Counted from the first letter of the stretch, positions 1 through 8,768 are shown. The stretch: DNA of 28,115 bases from Candidatus Fermentibacterota bacterium (GCA_030620115.1 JAUXFG010000040.1:1-28115), one strand, 5' to 3'. The notes: generated from the sequence alone by a model not told the origin. Numbers and translations are program-made.

Positions 1-3000
1 CGGGTTGTTCAGGCTGTCGTCTATGCATGCCCAGACAAACCACGTGCCCTCAGGGGCTGAAAACACGTCCCATACAGCCTGACCCGTGTCAGCGCCGGCT
101 TCCTCTACCGTGGCTATAATCTCCTCGGCGCCGCTGTAGACGTCATCGTCATCGTAGCCTATGGTAACCGTTGCGTTCCGCTCAGGACATGAATCTATCC
201 ACTCGATGGTGTACGATGTCCCTGCGCTGTGCGTCTCGCCTGCGGCCGGTGAGATCAACTCGATGGTGGGCGCCGCCCGTACATTCAAACAGAGCTCCGT
301 CTCTCGCTCGACTACTTGCGTCCCCAGATCTCCTCGGATCCGTACGCGATAGTGCCCCGCCTCACTGAACGCATACGTACCCGAATAGACCCGTGTGCGC
401 TCTTCGTTCAACGTGAGGCTTGCCACTACATCACCGCTCTGGTCTACCAGCTCAAACGCCTCGTTCTCCAACCTCTCCCATTCCAACTTCACCTCTATTG
501 TATCCGTTACTCCTTCTGCTATGCTCCCTGTGCTCAGCAACCGCAGCTCTATGGGGCTCGATCCCCTGGCTATCATGCTGTACTCTATGCTCGGATCCTC
601 GGATACCTCTAATTGCCACTGCCCGACTTGAGGACTCTCCACCTGCCACTGGTACAACCCTGAGTTGGTGTAGCTCGGGCCCACCAGACTCCCGCCCGGG
701 TCCTTCAACTGATATATGCCCCTGGATCGCTCTTTTCCCTCCTCGCGCTCCTTCCTGATTGCCCTCCCCGACCATGCGGACAGCGACACCATTACATCGA
801 GCCGGCTCATCGTTGAGTCTGCGCGCACATAGATCGTATCAGATCCTGCCCCGTCCACCTGTGCCAGGAACGCACGGCTCTCTATCACCAGCGGGATCAC
901 CTTGTACAATGACTCAACTTCCGCTGCCCCGTATGCTTCGAAGTACCCGCCTCCCGATATCCGTGCTGCTTCTCGCAATTCTTCGCTGCAGTTGCTTCCG
1001 TACAGTGCTCCCCCATTGGCCATCAGGAAAATCGGGTCCCACTCCGCTACCTCATGATACGTTGCTGCAACCTGTTCGAGACTGCTGCCAAGGTTGTGAT
1101 AGAAGTCGCTCCATATGCAGATCACCTTGGGCTCGTCATACTCGGCCATAGCGTACAAGGCCGCTTCAAGCAACGGATTCTCCACATCCGTGTTCGGCAT
1201 ATAGCCGGCAAAGGGGTTTACCGGGTTGTATTGCCCCGGCTCGTGCACACCCACGATCTGCGGCGCCGCGGTCCCCAAATACCCTCGTGCATCCTCCAGG
1301 CTGAAGCCGTAGTCTGCGATCTGCTCTATCGTCATGCTGTAGAACCGCCACGCCGCCACTCGCCAGTGCGCTCCTTCATCTTCATCAGCCATCATGTAGT
1401 CTATCAGACGTTGCGGCGAATAGACCTGCGAAAGCTCCCATCCCGCCAGGTTCATGGACGAGCTCGCATCGATTGCGATACAAACGTCCTGGAATGGGGC
1501 AATGTAGCATGCTTGGGTCATATCCCAGTGATAATCGTCCCGCGCTTGGCCTCGACCTCCGCCGGGGCTTTCCGATTCATAGTCGTGCCACTGGCCTGTG
1601 CTGTCTCTATACGCCTCTGTGCTTGGATCCGCGTCCAGAAGGTTTCCCTGGCGATCCCTCCCGTACCCGGCTATCGCCATCTCGCCTCCCATCCGGTTGC
1701 GCATGCTGTCCCATGTGGTGAAAGGGAGCTTGCCGGTCCAGTGAAACTCCGTGCTGTCGTAATCCACCTTCGCCAGTGTCAACTCTAACACCGGATATTC
1801 TCCTCGCATCTGGAGGATCAGTGATTCCTCCATACATGGCTCATTCAGCCAGACTTCAAGAAAAAGCGTATCTCCAGGAAGTGGCATTACCTCCTCCATT
1901 TCCACCTCAAGCTCGCCGTTCACCCATTCTCCGTGGTAGAATTCTATCCGTTCCCTTCCACCCGACGTCCCAAGAATACCTTTCAGCTCTTTCATCATCT
2001 GCACAGAGTAATCCAGCACAATACCCCGTTTCAAATCAGACAGTATCGGGCCGCTCGAGCCATCATACGCCTTCAGCGTGACGTCGTACTTCCCATCTAT
2101 GAAGCTGTCTCCAACCTGATCCCATTCATACGCGAAGTTCCTCCCCGTCTTCGTCATCGCATCCCCTGAAACCATGGTCGTGTTGTTGTATAACCATTCG
2201 ATATCAATGGTCATGGACTGCACGGACAAAGGGTCGGAAACATCCGTGTTGAAGCCTCTTCCCATGACATCAATCGTACCCCACCCCATGGGCCACGTGG
2301 ATTCTCTATCGTCAGTCGTATTCTTTCTCACCCCCGACTTCGGATTGCTTGCCGACTTGCGGAACCCCGGCATGACGAGAGGATACTCATAGGGCTGTGC
2401 ACCCGGCGTCTCCAGGTCCCAGTCCAACGTATCCCCTGCAAGATCCACGGTCCCCGAGATCGTCAACCGCATGTCCCCATACATCTTGGAGATGTCGTCT
2501 TCTGTGACACTTTCTATCTTCCCATGCCACCAGTCGTTCGCCACGTAGAGCGTATCCCAATCATCATTGCCGGTCGCTGCAGGTTGGAACTGAAGCTCGC
2601 TTCCATCTGTCAGGATCAACTTCACGGTTGGATCAACGCCACCGTGTCCATCCAGCAACATAGATTCATTGAACAGCACATAGATCTCGAGTTCCCCAGG
2701 CTGGATTTCTGATCTCAGCACATAGTTCGTATCCGCTTCGTCCCAGGCTCCATCCTCATCATCGTCAACATCGTCCCCATCCATGAACTCATCCCCATCA
2801 TCGTTGTCGTCGTCTGAGTTCCTGAAGCTATCTCCATCCATGTCTTCATCCATCCAGTTGAACACGCTGTTTCCATTCAGATCGCCTTCGTTCAACTTCG
2901 TAATTGCGCTCTGGATCAATAATACGATTTTGATCCTTGGAGGCGCCAATGCCTCAAAGAAGTTGACCCGCCCTGCTCCGAGATGATCCGGACCACGCAA

Positions 3001-4935
3001 TGGTTCACTGGATGAGTTCAGCTCGTCGGTCACATCCCCATGCACATCATCCACCGCTCCTCTGAGGATTCGCACAATCTTCTCCGATGTGGTCGAATTA
3101 TTGGCTGTGATATCATGTTGGTCCTTGACCAGCGCTGCCAAAGCTGCCGCTATGGGGGTCGCAAATGATGTACCACTGACCCCGTCAATCCATAGGGAAT
3201 CGTTGCAAGGCCCTATCGGCCTCCCATCGCAGAGCAAGAACATATCCTCCGCCGGAGCACAGAGTTGCGGCCCCCATTCCCCGGTTCCCCAGCCGCTTCC
3301 ATGAGTGCCTGGTGGTGTGCCGGTGAAGTATCTTCTGTTCTCATCGTCCGTACCGGCTACTTTCACAACGGAGGCATAATCCGCGGGAAACAGACGATCG
3401 TCGGACGGATCCTCATGATCATTCCCTGCGACTGCAAAAGAAACAACGCCTGACGCCCAAGCTGCAGCAAGGCTGTCCTCCACGCCACGCGAGTAGACAT
3501 ATAGCCCGATGCTCATATTGATGATGTCTGCCCCCATGGCACGGGCATAGCCTATCCCCACAGCGAGCCGTTCGTTGAACAGCACATAGTCGGGCGGGTC
3601 TATACTGCTGAATCCTATTGCCATCATCCTGCAGCCCGGGTTCCCGCCAGCGCCATAATCACCATTGTTGGTGGCTGCACCAACCACCCCAGCCACCATT
3701 GTTCCATGATAAGTGAGAAGAGGTGTCCCGGTCGAGTCCTCAAGATTCACTGCATTGACATCATCCACAAAACCATTGCCGTCATCGTCTATTCCATTCC
3801 CCGGGGTCTCGTTGGGGTTAACCCACCACCGGCCTACCAAGTCCTCATGGTCCATCTTGAAGCCCTGATCGATGATCGCCACAATCGTGGTCGCTGATCC
3901 CACTTGAAGATTCCACCCCTCAGGCGCATCAACATCGAAGTCTCGAGAATCATCACCGTCCGAATCGCCCCCATCGGCATCCCTGTTCTGCAGGAAGTGC
4001 CATTGTGAATGCGCTGGATTCGAGCTATAGTTTGGGTCATTGGGATCATTTCGTTCAGGAATATAGGCTCCAATATGGGGATATGCTTGGCATTCAACGT
4101 TTCTTACCTCTGGCCTGTCATACAAGCGATCGCACATCTCTCCTACGCTGACAGTGTCTGCAATGAAAAAGAAGCCATTGGGCGTTGTCCACGAAGGACC
4201 GATTCTGGAGAAGTCCGCTCGCGGATTCAAAAGGATAAGATGCTCCGACTCTGAGAACGCTTGGATCTCGGCGGCGGTGAGCGGATCCACAAAACTTACC
4301 TGGATTTGATTCTTGCCGATGAGGACCCTGCTTCGCCCAGCCGCATCCACAGCAAACGGCGTTGGATGAGCGCCGAGATGCGGCACACCCACAATGTTCT
4401 CTCCCCATCGTGGATCGACATGTTTCGCCTCCACCTCGGTCAGATGTCTTGCTTCAGCAACCGGATCAACGCCAAGGGGAACCTCGAGCTCAAAATGTGT
4501 GCTCGCATACCCTTTGGACTTGGTGAGTACTGTCAGCCCCCGGCTTGCGAGGATAGCCTCTACCTCATCCAAGGGAAGACGATCCGGACATGACAGAGAC
4601 ATTGCCCATCGTTGTCCATGGGGATTGGCTTCGTCCTTTGCACGCACCGGCCGAGTCAAGTATCGAACAGCTTTGACTTCCTCTTCTGTCAGGGCTTCCT
4701 CTCGCCCCACTCGAAGTCGATCAATCACACCTTCATCCACGATTCGTTTCTTGAGCGCCAGCTCCTCCTCCGCACTTAGTCCCAGGTCTACTTCGGCCAT
4801 GTATTCCTCAATCTGACTCCTATGACCTCCACCAAAACCCCAGGCCATACTGCTGAAAGACGACTGTTCGGTCACCCCCATTGCCGCAATGCATACCAGC
4901 GCCAGCATGGGGATCATGCAGATTCGCGATTTCAT
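1..4935 (-). CDS. Large secreted S8 (subtilisin-like) serine protease with Asp-rich segment and VWA domain; 3' end outside window
   Basis: The frame is open from the ATG at 4935 to base 1 (1645 codons visible, no stop), so the C-terminus is cut by the window edge. A strong AAGGAGG lies 5 bases before the ATG. The order of parts is: a hydrophobic signal peptide (about 1-21); a propeptide region (about 30-325) resembling two fervidolysin-type units; an S8 core with Asp356 (VAIIDQGFKMDH), His410 (YHGTMVAGVVGA), oxyanion Asn505 (AVAGND) and Ser590 (GTSFATPIAAA), so the triad is complete; an Asp-rich, thrombospondin-3-like segment likely to bind calcium (about 680-733); an uncharacterised region; a von Willebrand A domain with MIDAS motif DASSS at 1156-1160; and beta-sandwich-like sequence to the edge. 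It is probably a cell-surface or exported protease, with the VWA domain serving adhesion or substrate binding. The substrate is unknown. A truncated paralogue lies directly upstream. Confidence 0.94.
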   Translation of the reverse strand, partial: MKSRICMIPMLALVCIAAMGVTEQSSFSSMAWGFGGGHRSQIEEYMAEVDLGLSAEEELALKKRIVDEGVIDRLRVGREEALTEEEVKAVRYLTRPVRAKDEANPHGQRWAMSLSCPDRLPLDEVEAILASRGLTVLTKSKGYASTHFELEVPLGVDPVAEARHLTEVEAKHVDPRWGENIVGVPHLGAHPTPFAVDAAGRSRVLIGKNQIQVSFVDPLTAAEIQAFSESEHLILLNPRADFSRIGPSWTTPNGFFFIADTVSVGEMCDRLYDRPEVRNVECQAYPHIGAYIPERNDPNDPNYSSNPAHSQWHFLQNRDADGGDSDGDDSRDFDVDAPEGWNLQVGSATTIVAIIDQGFKMDHEDLVGRWWVNPNETPGNGIDDDGNGFVDDVNAVNLEDSTGTPLLTYHGTMVAGVVGAATNNGDYGAGGNPGCRMMAIGFSSIDPPDYVLFNERLAVGIGYARAMGADIINMSIGLYVYSRGVEDSLAAAWASGVVSFAVAGNDHEDPSDDRLFPADYASVVKVAGTDDENRRYFTGTPPGTHGSGWGTGEWGPQLCAPAEDMFLLCDGRPIGPCNDSLWIDGVSGTSFATPIAAALAALVKDQHDITANNSTTSEKIVRILRGAVDDVHGDVTDELNSSSEPLRGPDHLGAGRVNFFEALAPPRIKIVLLIQSAITKLNEGDLNGNSVFNWMDEDMDGDSFRNSDDDNDDGDEFMDGDDVDDDEDGAWDEADTNYVLRSEIQPGELEIYVLFNESMLLDGHGGVDPTVKLILTDGSELQFQPAATGNDDWDTLYVANDWWHGKIESVTEDDISKMYGDMRLTISGTVDLAGDTLDWDLETPGAQPYEYPLVMPGFRKSASNPKSGVRKNTTDDRESTWPMGWGTIDVMGRGFNTDVSDPLSVQSMTIDIEWLYNNTTMVSGDAMTKTGRNFAYEWDQVGDSFIDGKYDVTLKAYDGSSGPILSDLKRGIVLDYSVQMMKELKGILGTSGGRERIEFYHGEWVNGELEVEMEEVMPLPGDTLFLEVWLNEPCMEESLILQMRGEYPVLELTLAKVDYDSTEFHWTGKLPFTTWDSMRNRMGGEMAIAGYGRDRQGNLLDADPSTEAYRDSTGQWHDYESESPGGGRGQARDDYHWDMTQACYIAPFQDVCIAIDASSSMNLAGWELSQVYSPQRLIDYMMADEDEGAHWRVAAWRFYSMTIEQIADYGFSLEDARGYLGTAAPQIVGVHEPGQYNPVNPFAGYMPNTDVENPLLEAALYAMAEYDEPKVICIWSDFYHNLGSSLEQVAATYHEVAEWDPIFLMANGGALYGSNCSEELREAARISGGGYFEAYGAAEVESLYKVIPLVIESRAFLAQVDGAGSDTIYVRADSTMSRLDVMVSLSAWSGRAIRKEREEGKERSRGIYQLKDPGGSLVGPSYTNSGLYQWQVESPQVGQWQLEVSEDPSIEYSMIARGSSPIELRLLSTGSIAEGVTDTIEVKLEWERLENEAFELVDQSGDVVASLTLNEERTRVYSGTYAFSEAGHYRVRIRGDLGTQVVERETELCLNVRAAPTIELISPAAGETHSAGTSYTIEWIDSCPERNATVTIGYDDDDVYSGAEEIIATVEEAGADTGQAVWDVFSAPEGTWFVWACIDDSLNNP

Positions 4936-4947
4936 GATTACCTCCTT
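3775..4947 (-). repeat. Tandem duplicated segment, downstream copy (within intact S8 gene)
   Basis: This stretch runs from the Shine-Dalgarno sequence to just past the catalytic Asp. It is repeated in the same orientation at 5212-6370. The lengths are 1173 and 1159 bp; the difference is explained by five fewer signal-peptide codons and one extra base between ribosome site and start position in the upstream copy. Confidence 0.9.
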
Positions 4948-5011
4948 CTCTGATTCCATGACGTTCGGCTCTCATTAATCAGCTTGTGGATCATGTGTGC
5001 CGACCTCCTGT

Positions 5012-5027
5012 ACAGCTCAAGAGCTGT
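5012..5027. promoter_or_regulatory. 16-bp inverted repeat in the leader of the large S8 protease gene
   Basis: ACAGCTC-AA-GAGCTGT is a perfect 7-bp inverted repeat with a 2-base centre. It lies about 77 bases upstream of the protease ATG, in the 138-bp gap between the truncated copy and the intact gene. There is no T-tract, so it does not look like a terminator; an operator is more likely. I see no convincing -35/-10 pair beside it. Confidence 0.35.
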
Positions 5028-5073
5028 TGCCGAGAGCCACCCAAAGCAACAATGACAACCTCGATGGATGATG

Positions 5074-6681
5074 CTATCCAGCAGCATCGCTCCTGTCAAT
5101 GCTTCCAACATCCCAATGACTTCTGATCCTCAACATTAGCAAGTTCGAGTCCATAGCCACTCGCTTCAAGGTGCATGGGCGATTATACACCGTGAAGTGA
5201 GTGGCCATGATATTGCCATCATCGTCTATTCCATTGTTCGGGATCTCTCCAAGATTGACCCACCACCGACCTGCCAAGTCCGGATGGTCCATCTTGAAGC
5301 CCTGATCTATGATCGCCACTATCGTGTTCCCTGATCCCAATTGCAGATTCCACCCCTCAGGCGCATCTACGTCAAAATCCCGAGAGTCATCATCGTCTGA
5401 GTCACTGCCATTGGCATCCCTGTTCTGCAGGAAGTACCATTGTGAATGCGCTGGATTCGAACTATAGTTGGGGTCATTGGGATCATTTCGTTCAGGTATG
5501 TAAGCCTCGAAACGAGGATATGCCTGGCATCCAACGTTTCTTACCTCTGGCCTTTCATATAAGCGGTCGCACATCTCTCCTACGTTGACAGTGTCTGCAA
5601 TGAAGAAGAAGCCATTAGGTGTTGTCCACGAAGGCCCGATTCTGGAGAAGTCCGCTCGCGGGTCCAGAAGGATTAGATGCTCCGACTCCGAGAACGCTTT
5701 GATTTCGGCGGCGGTGAGCGACTTGACAAAACGCACCTGGATTTGATTCTTGCCGATGAGCACCTTGCTTCGCCCAGCCGCATCCACAGCAAACGGCGTT
5801 GGATGGGCATGCAGATGCGGCAGACCCACAATGTTTTCTCCCCATCGTGGATCGACATGTTTCGCCTCCACCTCGCTCAGATGTCTTGCTTCAGCAACCG
5901 GATCAACGCCAAGGGGGACCTGGAGCTCAAAATAGGTGCTTGCATACCCTTTGAACTTGCGAAGCACTGTCAATCCTCGGCTTGCGAGGATAGCCTCCAC
6001 CTCATCCAAGGGAAGACCATCCGGACATGGCAGGGTGATCGCCCACCGTTGCCCATGGGGATTGGCTTCGTCCTTTGCACGCACCGGCCGAGTCAAGTAT
6101 CGAACAGCTTTGACCTCCTCTTCTGTCAGGGCTTCCTCTCGCCCTACTCGAAGTCGATCAATCACACCTTCAGCCACGATTCGTTTCTTGAGCGCCAGCT
6201 CCTCCTCCGCACTTAGTCCCAGGTCCACCTCGGCCATGTATGCCTCAATTTGGCGATCATGGCTCCCCTCGAAACCCCAGGCCATACTGCTCAAAAACGA
6301 CAGTTGCATCAGCCCCGCAATCATGCCAAGCCACAGCACGCAATGCCTGAGTCTCGTTGACCCCCTCCTTGAACGAAGCACATCATTCTCCAGGGGCTCC
6401 GCAGGATATCTCACTCTTGCCTGCATATCCCCCTCCGACCATTCAGCCTTATCTACTTCGATGGGGTCAGGAAGCCCGGCCCGCTCGATCTTCACCACAG
6501 CTTTCTTGGCATACGGCGCGAAGTTATCAATGATGACTCGAGCTGAATCTCGGACAGAGCGTCCCTGATGATCTAATGAATCCATACCCGCCGATAAGCC
6601 ACGACACAGTGCAAGATACCGGGATTGCTCCACGTGGAGCAATCGGTAATGACCCCGGAATCCGCCCAGCCTGTCGGACAT
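5074..6681 (-). CDS. Truncated S8 protease paralogue lacking catalytic His and Ser (probable pseudogene or propeptide-only protein)
   Basis: The frame from the ATG at 6681, 8 bases after the parB stop, encodes 535 residues. The first 108 codons resemble nothing I know and run through the parS palindrome. From about 6357 onward the sequence is collinear with the start of the large S8 protease: hydrophobic signal segment, propeptide region and the catalytic Asp motif (VAIIDQGFKMDH). Homology stops just after NGIDDDGN (near 5212), followed by 45 unrelated residues and a stop. The His and Ser blocks are absent, so it cannot be an active protease. By hand alignment about 42 of roughly 365 residues differ, without indels after the signal region. 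At the place of the ancestral start the well-preserved AAGGAGG (6364-6370) is followed by ACG (6357-6355) instead of ATG. The true start could be 6681, a GTG at 6339 or an ATG at 6324. It is either a decaying duplicate or, speculatively, a stand-alone propeptide acting on the intact protease. Confidence 0.75.
   Translation of the reverse strand: MSDRLGGFRGHYRLLHVEQSRYLALCRGLSAGMDSLDHQGRSVRDSARVIIDNFAPYAKKAVVKIERAGLPDPIEVDKAEWSEGDMQARVRYPAEPLENDVLRSRRGSTRLRHCVLWLGMIAGLMQLSFLSSMAWGFEGSHDRQIEAYMAEVDLGLSAEEELALKKRIVAEGVIDRLRVGREEALTEEEVKAVRYLTRPVRAKDEANPHGQRWAITLPCPDGLPLDEVEAILASRGLTVLRKFKGYASTYFELQVPLGVDPVAEARHLSEVEAKHVDPRWGENIVGLPHLHAHPTPFAVDAAGRSKVLIGKNQIQVRFVKSLTAAEIKAFSESEHLILLDPRADFSRIGPSWTTPNGFFFIADTVNVGEMCDRLYERPEVRNVGCQAYPRFEAYIPERNDPNDPNYSSNPAHSQWYFLQNRDANGSDSDDDDSRDFDVDAPEGWNLQLGSGNTIVAIIDQGFKMDHPDLAGRWWVNLGEIPNNGIDDDGNIMATHFTVYNRPCTLKRVAMDSNLLMLRIRSHWDVGSIDRSDAAG
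5212..6370 (-). repeat. Tandem duplicated segment, upstream copy (within truncated S8 gene)
   Basis: This is the partner of 3775-4947. Conservation is highest over the propeptide. The signal-peptide codons have diverged strongly, and the 3' boundary near 5212 is sharp, where the reading continues into unrelated sequence. No transposon end or target-site duplication was seen at the boundary, so unequal recombination is a likely origin. Confidence 0.88.
6623..6644. promoter_or_regulatory. parS: parS-like ParB binding site
   Basis: This is a perfect 22-bp palindrome whose 16-bp core is TGCTCCACGTGGAGCA. The classical bacterial parS is TGTTTCACGTGAAACA, and as I recall a GC-richer form TGTTCCACGTGGAACA is used by Myxococcus. 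The core here differs from the latter at two symmetric, mutually compensating positions. It begins 45 bp downstream of the parB stop, a usual setting for parS. It lies inside the open frame assigned to the truncated S8 copy, which weakens the case that this part of the frame is coding. Confidence 0.85.
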
Positions 6682-6688
6682 TGCTGAG

Positions 6689-7525
6689 CTAACTTCCCTT
6701 CGCGTCTTGAGGCAACTTGACGAGAAGATTGGCGATCCTCTCAAGATCCTCAAACGACTGAAAGTGGATCTCGATAAGACCTCGCTTCCCCCGATACTTG
6801 ACCTTCACTTCGGCTGCCAATGCTCCCATCAACGTGTGTTGGAGCGCTGGAATGTCCATGCTCCGCTGAGCATCCCTAGCGCATCCTAGAGACCTCCGCG
6901 TAATCTTCTCCAGCTCTCTAACCGAGAGCTCCTCTGAGATGACGGCTTTCGATAGAACAATCTGTTGCTCAAGATCGGCGATCCTGAGAAGAACCTTGGC
7001 ATGGCCAGGCGTCAGGCTCCCATCTCCAACGGCTGCCTGGAGCTCAGGGGGAAGAGTCAGAAGCCGCAGCGTGTTCGAAACTGTCCCTCGCTTCTTGCCG
7101 ATTCTCGTTGCGACCTCCTCCTGCGTCAAGCCTCCCTGGCTCATCAACTCCTTATAGGCTGCTGCCGTTTCAATAGGGTTCATGTCCTCACGCTGAATAT
7201 TCTCCACGAGCGCCAGCGTGAACGCCTCCATGTCTTCCACATCGTCCTTGACAATAGCCAGCACCGTCTTCGTGCCTGCCCGGCGCGCCGCCCTCAGTCT
7301 CCTTTCGCCGATGACAATCTGGTATGCACCTTCGATCTTTCGTACCACGATGGGCTGCAGCATACCTTGCTTTTTCAGGGAGTCGGCAAGCTCCTCAATG
7401 CTCTCCTTGTCGAACCGCTGTCTGGGCTGCAACGGGCTTGGTTGTATCTCGTCAATTGGCAGGTGAACTATAGCTGTGGCCTTCTCCGGTTTGCCACTGA
7501 TCTTTGGCTCTTCCGATCTATCCAT
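6689..7525 (-). CDS. parB: Chromosome-partitioning protein ParB (ParB/Spo0J family)
   Basis: A 278-residue ParB of usual length. The N-terminal CTP-binding domain (about 20-110) shows IQPSPLQPRQRF, GERRLRAARRAG and ENIQREDMNPIETAAAY. The central helix-turn-helix reads LTQEEVATRIGKKRGTVSNTLRLL, and a C-terminal dimerisation region follows. ParB loads at parS as a CTP-dependent sliding clamp and, with ParA, segregates replication origins and recruits SMC. The ATG at 7525 is preceded by AGAGGGG at a proper distance. A near-ideal parS palindrome lies just beyond the stop. parA usually sits directly upstream on the same strand, but that side (7526-8850) holds no such gene and I found no decayed ParA motif there. 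Family assignment is secure. Confidence 0.97.
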   Translation of the reverse strand: MDRSEEPKISGKPEKATAIVHLPIDEIQPSPLQPRQRFDKESIEELADSLKKQGMLQPIVVRKIEGAYQIVIGERRLRAARRAGTKTVLAIVKDDVEDMEAFTLALVENIQREDMNPIETAAAYKELMSQGGLTQEEVATRIGKKRGTVSNTLRLLTLPPELQAAVGDGSLTPGHAKVLLRIADLEQQIVLSKAVISEELSVRELEKITRRSLGCARDAQRSMDIPALQHTLMGALAAEVKVKYRGKRGLIEIHFQSFEDLERIANLLVKLPQDAKGS

Positions 7526-7770
7526 GAGAATTCACCCCTCTGTCTGCACCAGGCGCGCACCTATCCCATCACTTCAGCCACCTCAGCTATCCAAATCGGC
7601 CTCTTCCATGTTCACAATTCGATTCCTTTAATTCTCTCGGATATGTATGAGAGATCTCCATATGCTTCCGATAATGCAGGATTTCTCCTTCTTTAAGTCC
7701 ACTCCTCTTATCATATCTCTGAAATCCAAATCATTTCATGCAACTTCTCTTCAAGTACGAGCGGCCTCAC

Positions 7771-7804
7771 AGAAATCCCCCTCAATCCCCCTTTGAAAAG
7801 GGGG
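7771..7804. repeat. C-run/G-run hairpin, REP-like
   Basis: A C-rich half (CCCCCTT at 7787-7793) pairs with AAGGGGG (7798-7804) across a 4-base loop. It is preceded by a second C5 run at 7777-7781. Similar dispersed hairpins are common between genes in several uncultivated and deltaproteobacterial genomes. It could act as a weak terminator or be a passive repeat. Confidence 0.5.
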
Positions 7805-8459
7805 ACGAAGTCGGATGCCAGGATCTATTGGGAAGTCGCTTCATTTCTCTATGTATTGTTTCATGTCTCTCCATATCTCAGCTGATCCAAACTCCATCAT
7901 CCGTCTCGATTTATTTGTCTCTTCTCAGACACTCCTCGCCTTCATCTTCATCCCATCACCCACGGTTGAACCGGCTGCCTTCTGTCCGTTCCGAGGCGGT
8001 TTTGCCCCAATAACCAAGCTAACGAGTATCATAGCAAAAGCTGCCAGCTCGCATGATTGTCTTCCATGTATCTGTTCCGGATGAATTGACCGCTGCCTCC
8101 TTCTTGGGCACAGTATGTCTCAACTTGCCGGTGTCGTTCACAGTAGGGCATTGCTCGAGTTTGTCAAGATCTCATAAACCTCTCAACCGAGCTACGAATG
8201 CCAACCGAAGTTCCCCGTTTGGCCCTTCATTCGTGCGAGCAACATCAACCCCGTCAGTACCAGCGTCGCTACCAGGACCAATGGTCCTTGATACCAAACC
8301 TAATGCCGATTCAAATCCTCAACCACACTCGGGAGAATTCAGGGGGCACAGCCAGACAATTTCGCTGAACGAGAATGACCAAAATCAATGTGTAGACAGC
8401 AAGGACAAGAAGCAGCGCCAGCAGACCCCTCAGACCCGCCGATCATCCTCCTCGGGCCC

Positions 8460-8727
8460 TCTAATGGTCAGCACAGCAATAAGTTCGCAGTCATAGGCAC
8501 ATATTCGCCTCAGATTCGGACTCCTCGAGGGAACGAAACCGGAGGCATAGCTTAACCACGACCGAGGATTTCGCGATATGGGCGAGGTGTGGGCGAAGGG
8601 AGGCGGTTGACTGGAACTGTGGCGACCTGATGGAGAAGAATATAGTTTCTTTTCCTGATTCTAATCGGGTTCGAGCAGAAATAGGTTCGCATTCTTGGCG
8701 CACAGATTTGCCTCAGATTTGGTCTCT
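8460..8727. repeat. Diverged direct repeat pair about 200 bp apart
   Basis: The stretch 8460-8524 is repeated at 8660-8727. The last 28 bases (8497-8524 against 8700-8727) match at 23 positions, with a shared GCCTCAGATT core. The first part also aligns (TCTAAT, AATARGTTCGCA) with a few gaps. Nothing coding is conserved between the copies. Confidence 0.55.
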
Positions 8728-8736
8728 CCCATGTAG

Positions 8737-8768
8737 GGGCGCGGTCCGCCAGCTGGCGGACCGCGCCC
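8737..8768. repeat. 32-bp perfect palindrome upstream of the aminotransferase gene
   Basis: Each 16-base arm is GGGCGCGGTCCGCCAG followed by its exact reverse complement, so the RNA would form a very stable hairpin with almost no loop. It ends 82 bases before the aminotransferase ATG. No T-tract follows on either strand. It is most likely a REP-type repeat; an attenuating leader structure is possible. Confidence 0.65.

Noticed and set aside
2292-2301. CACGTG core inside the S8 gene, as a second parS
   Set aside because: Only the central CCACGTGG is palindromic; flanking bases do not fit parS. Other CACGTG cores (near 42, 15271 and 23964) are no better.
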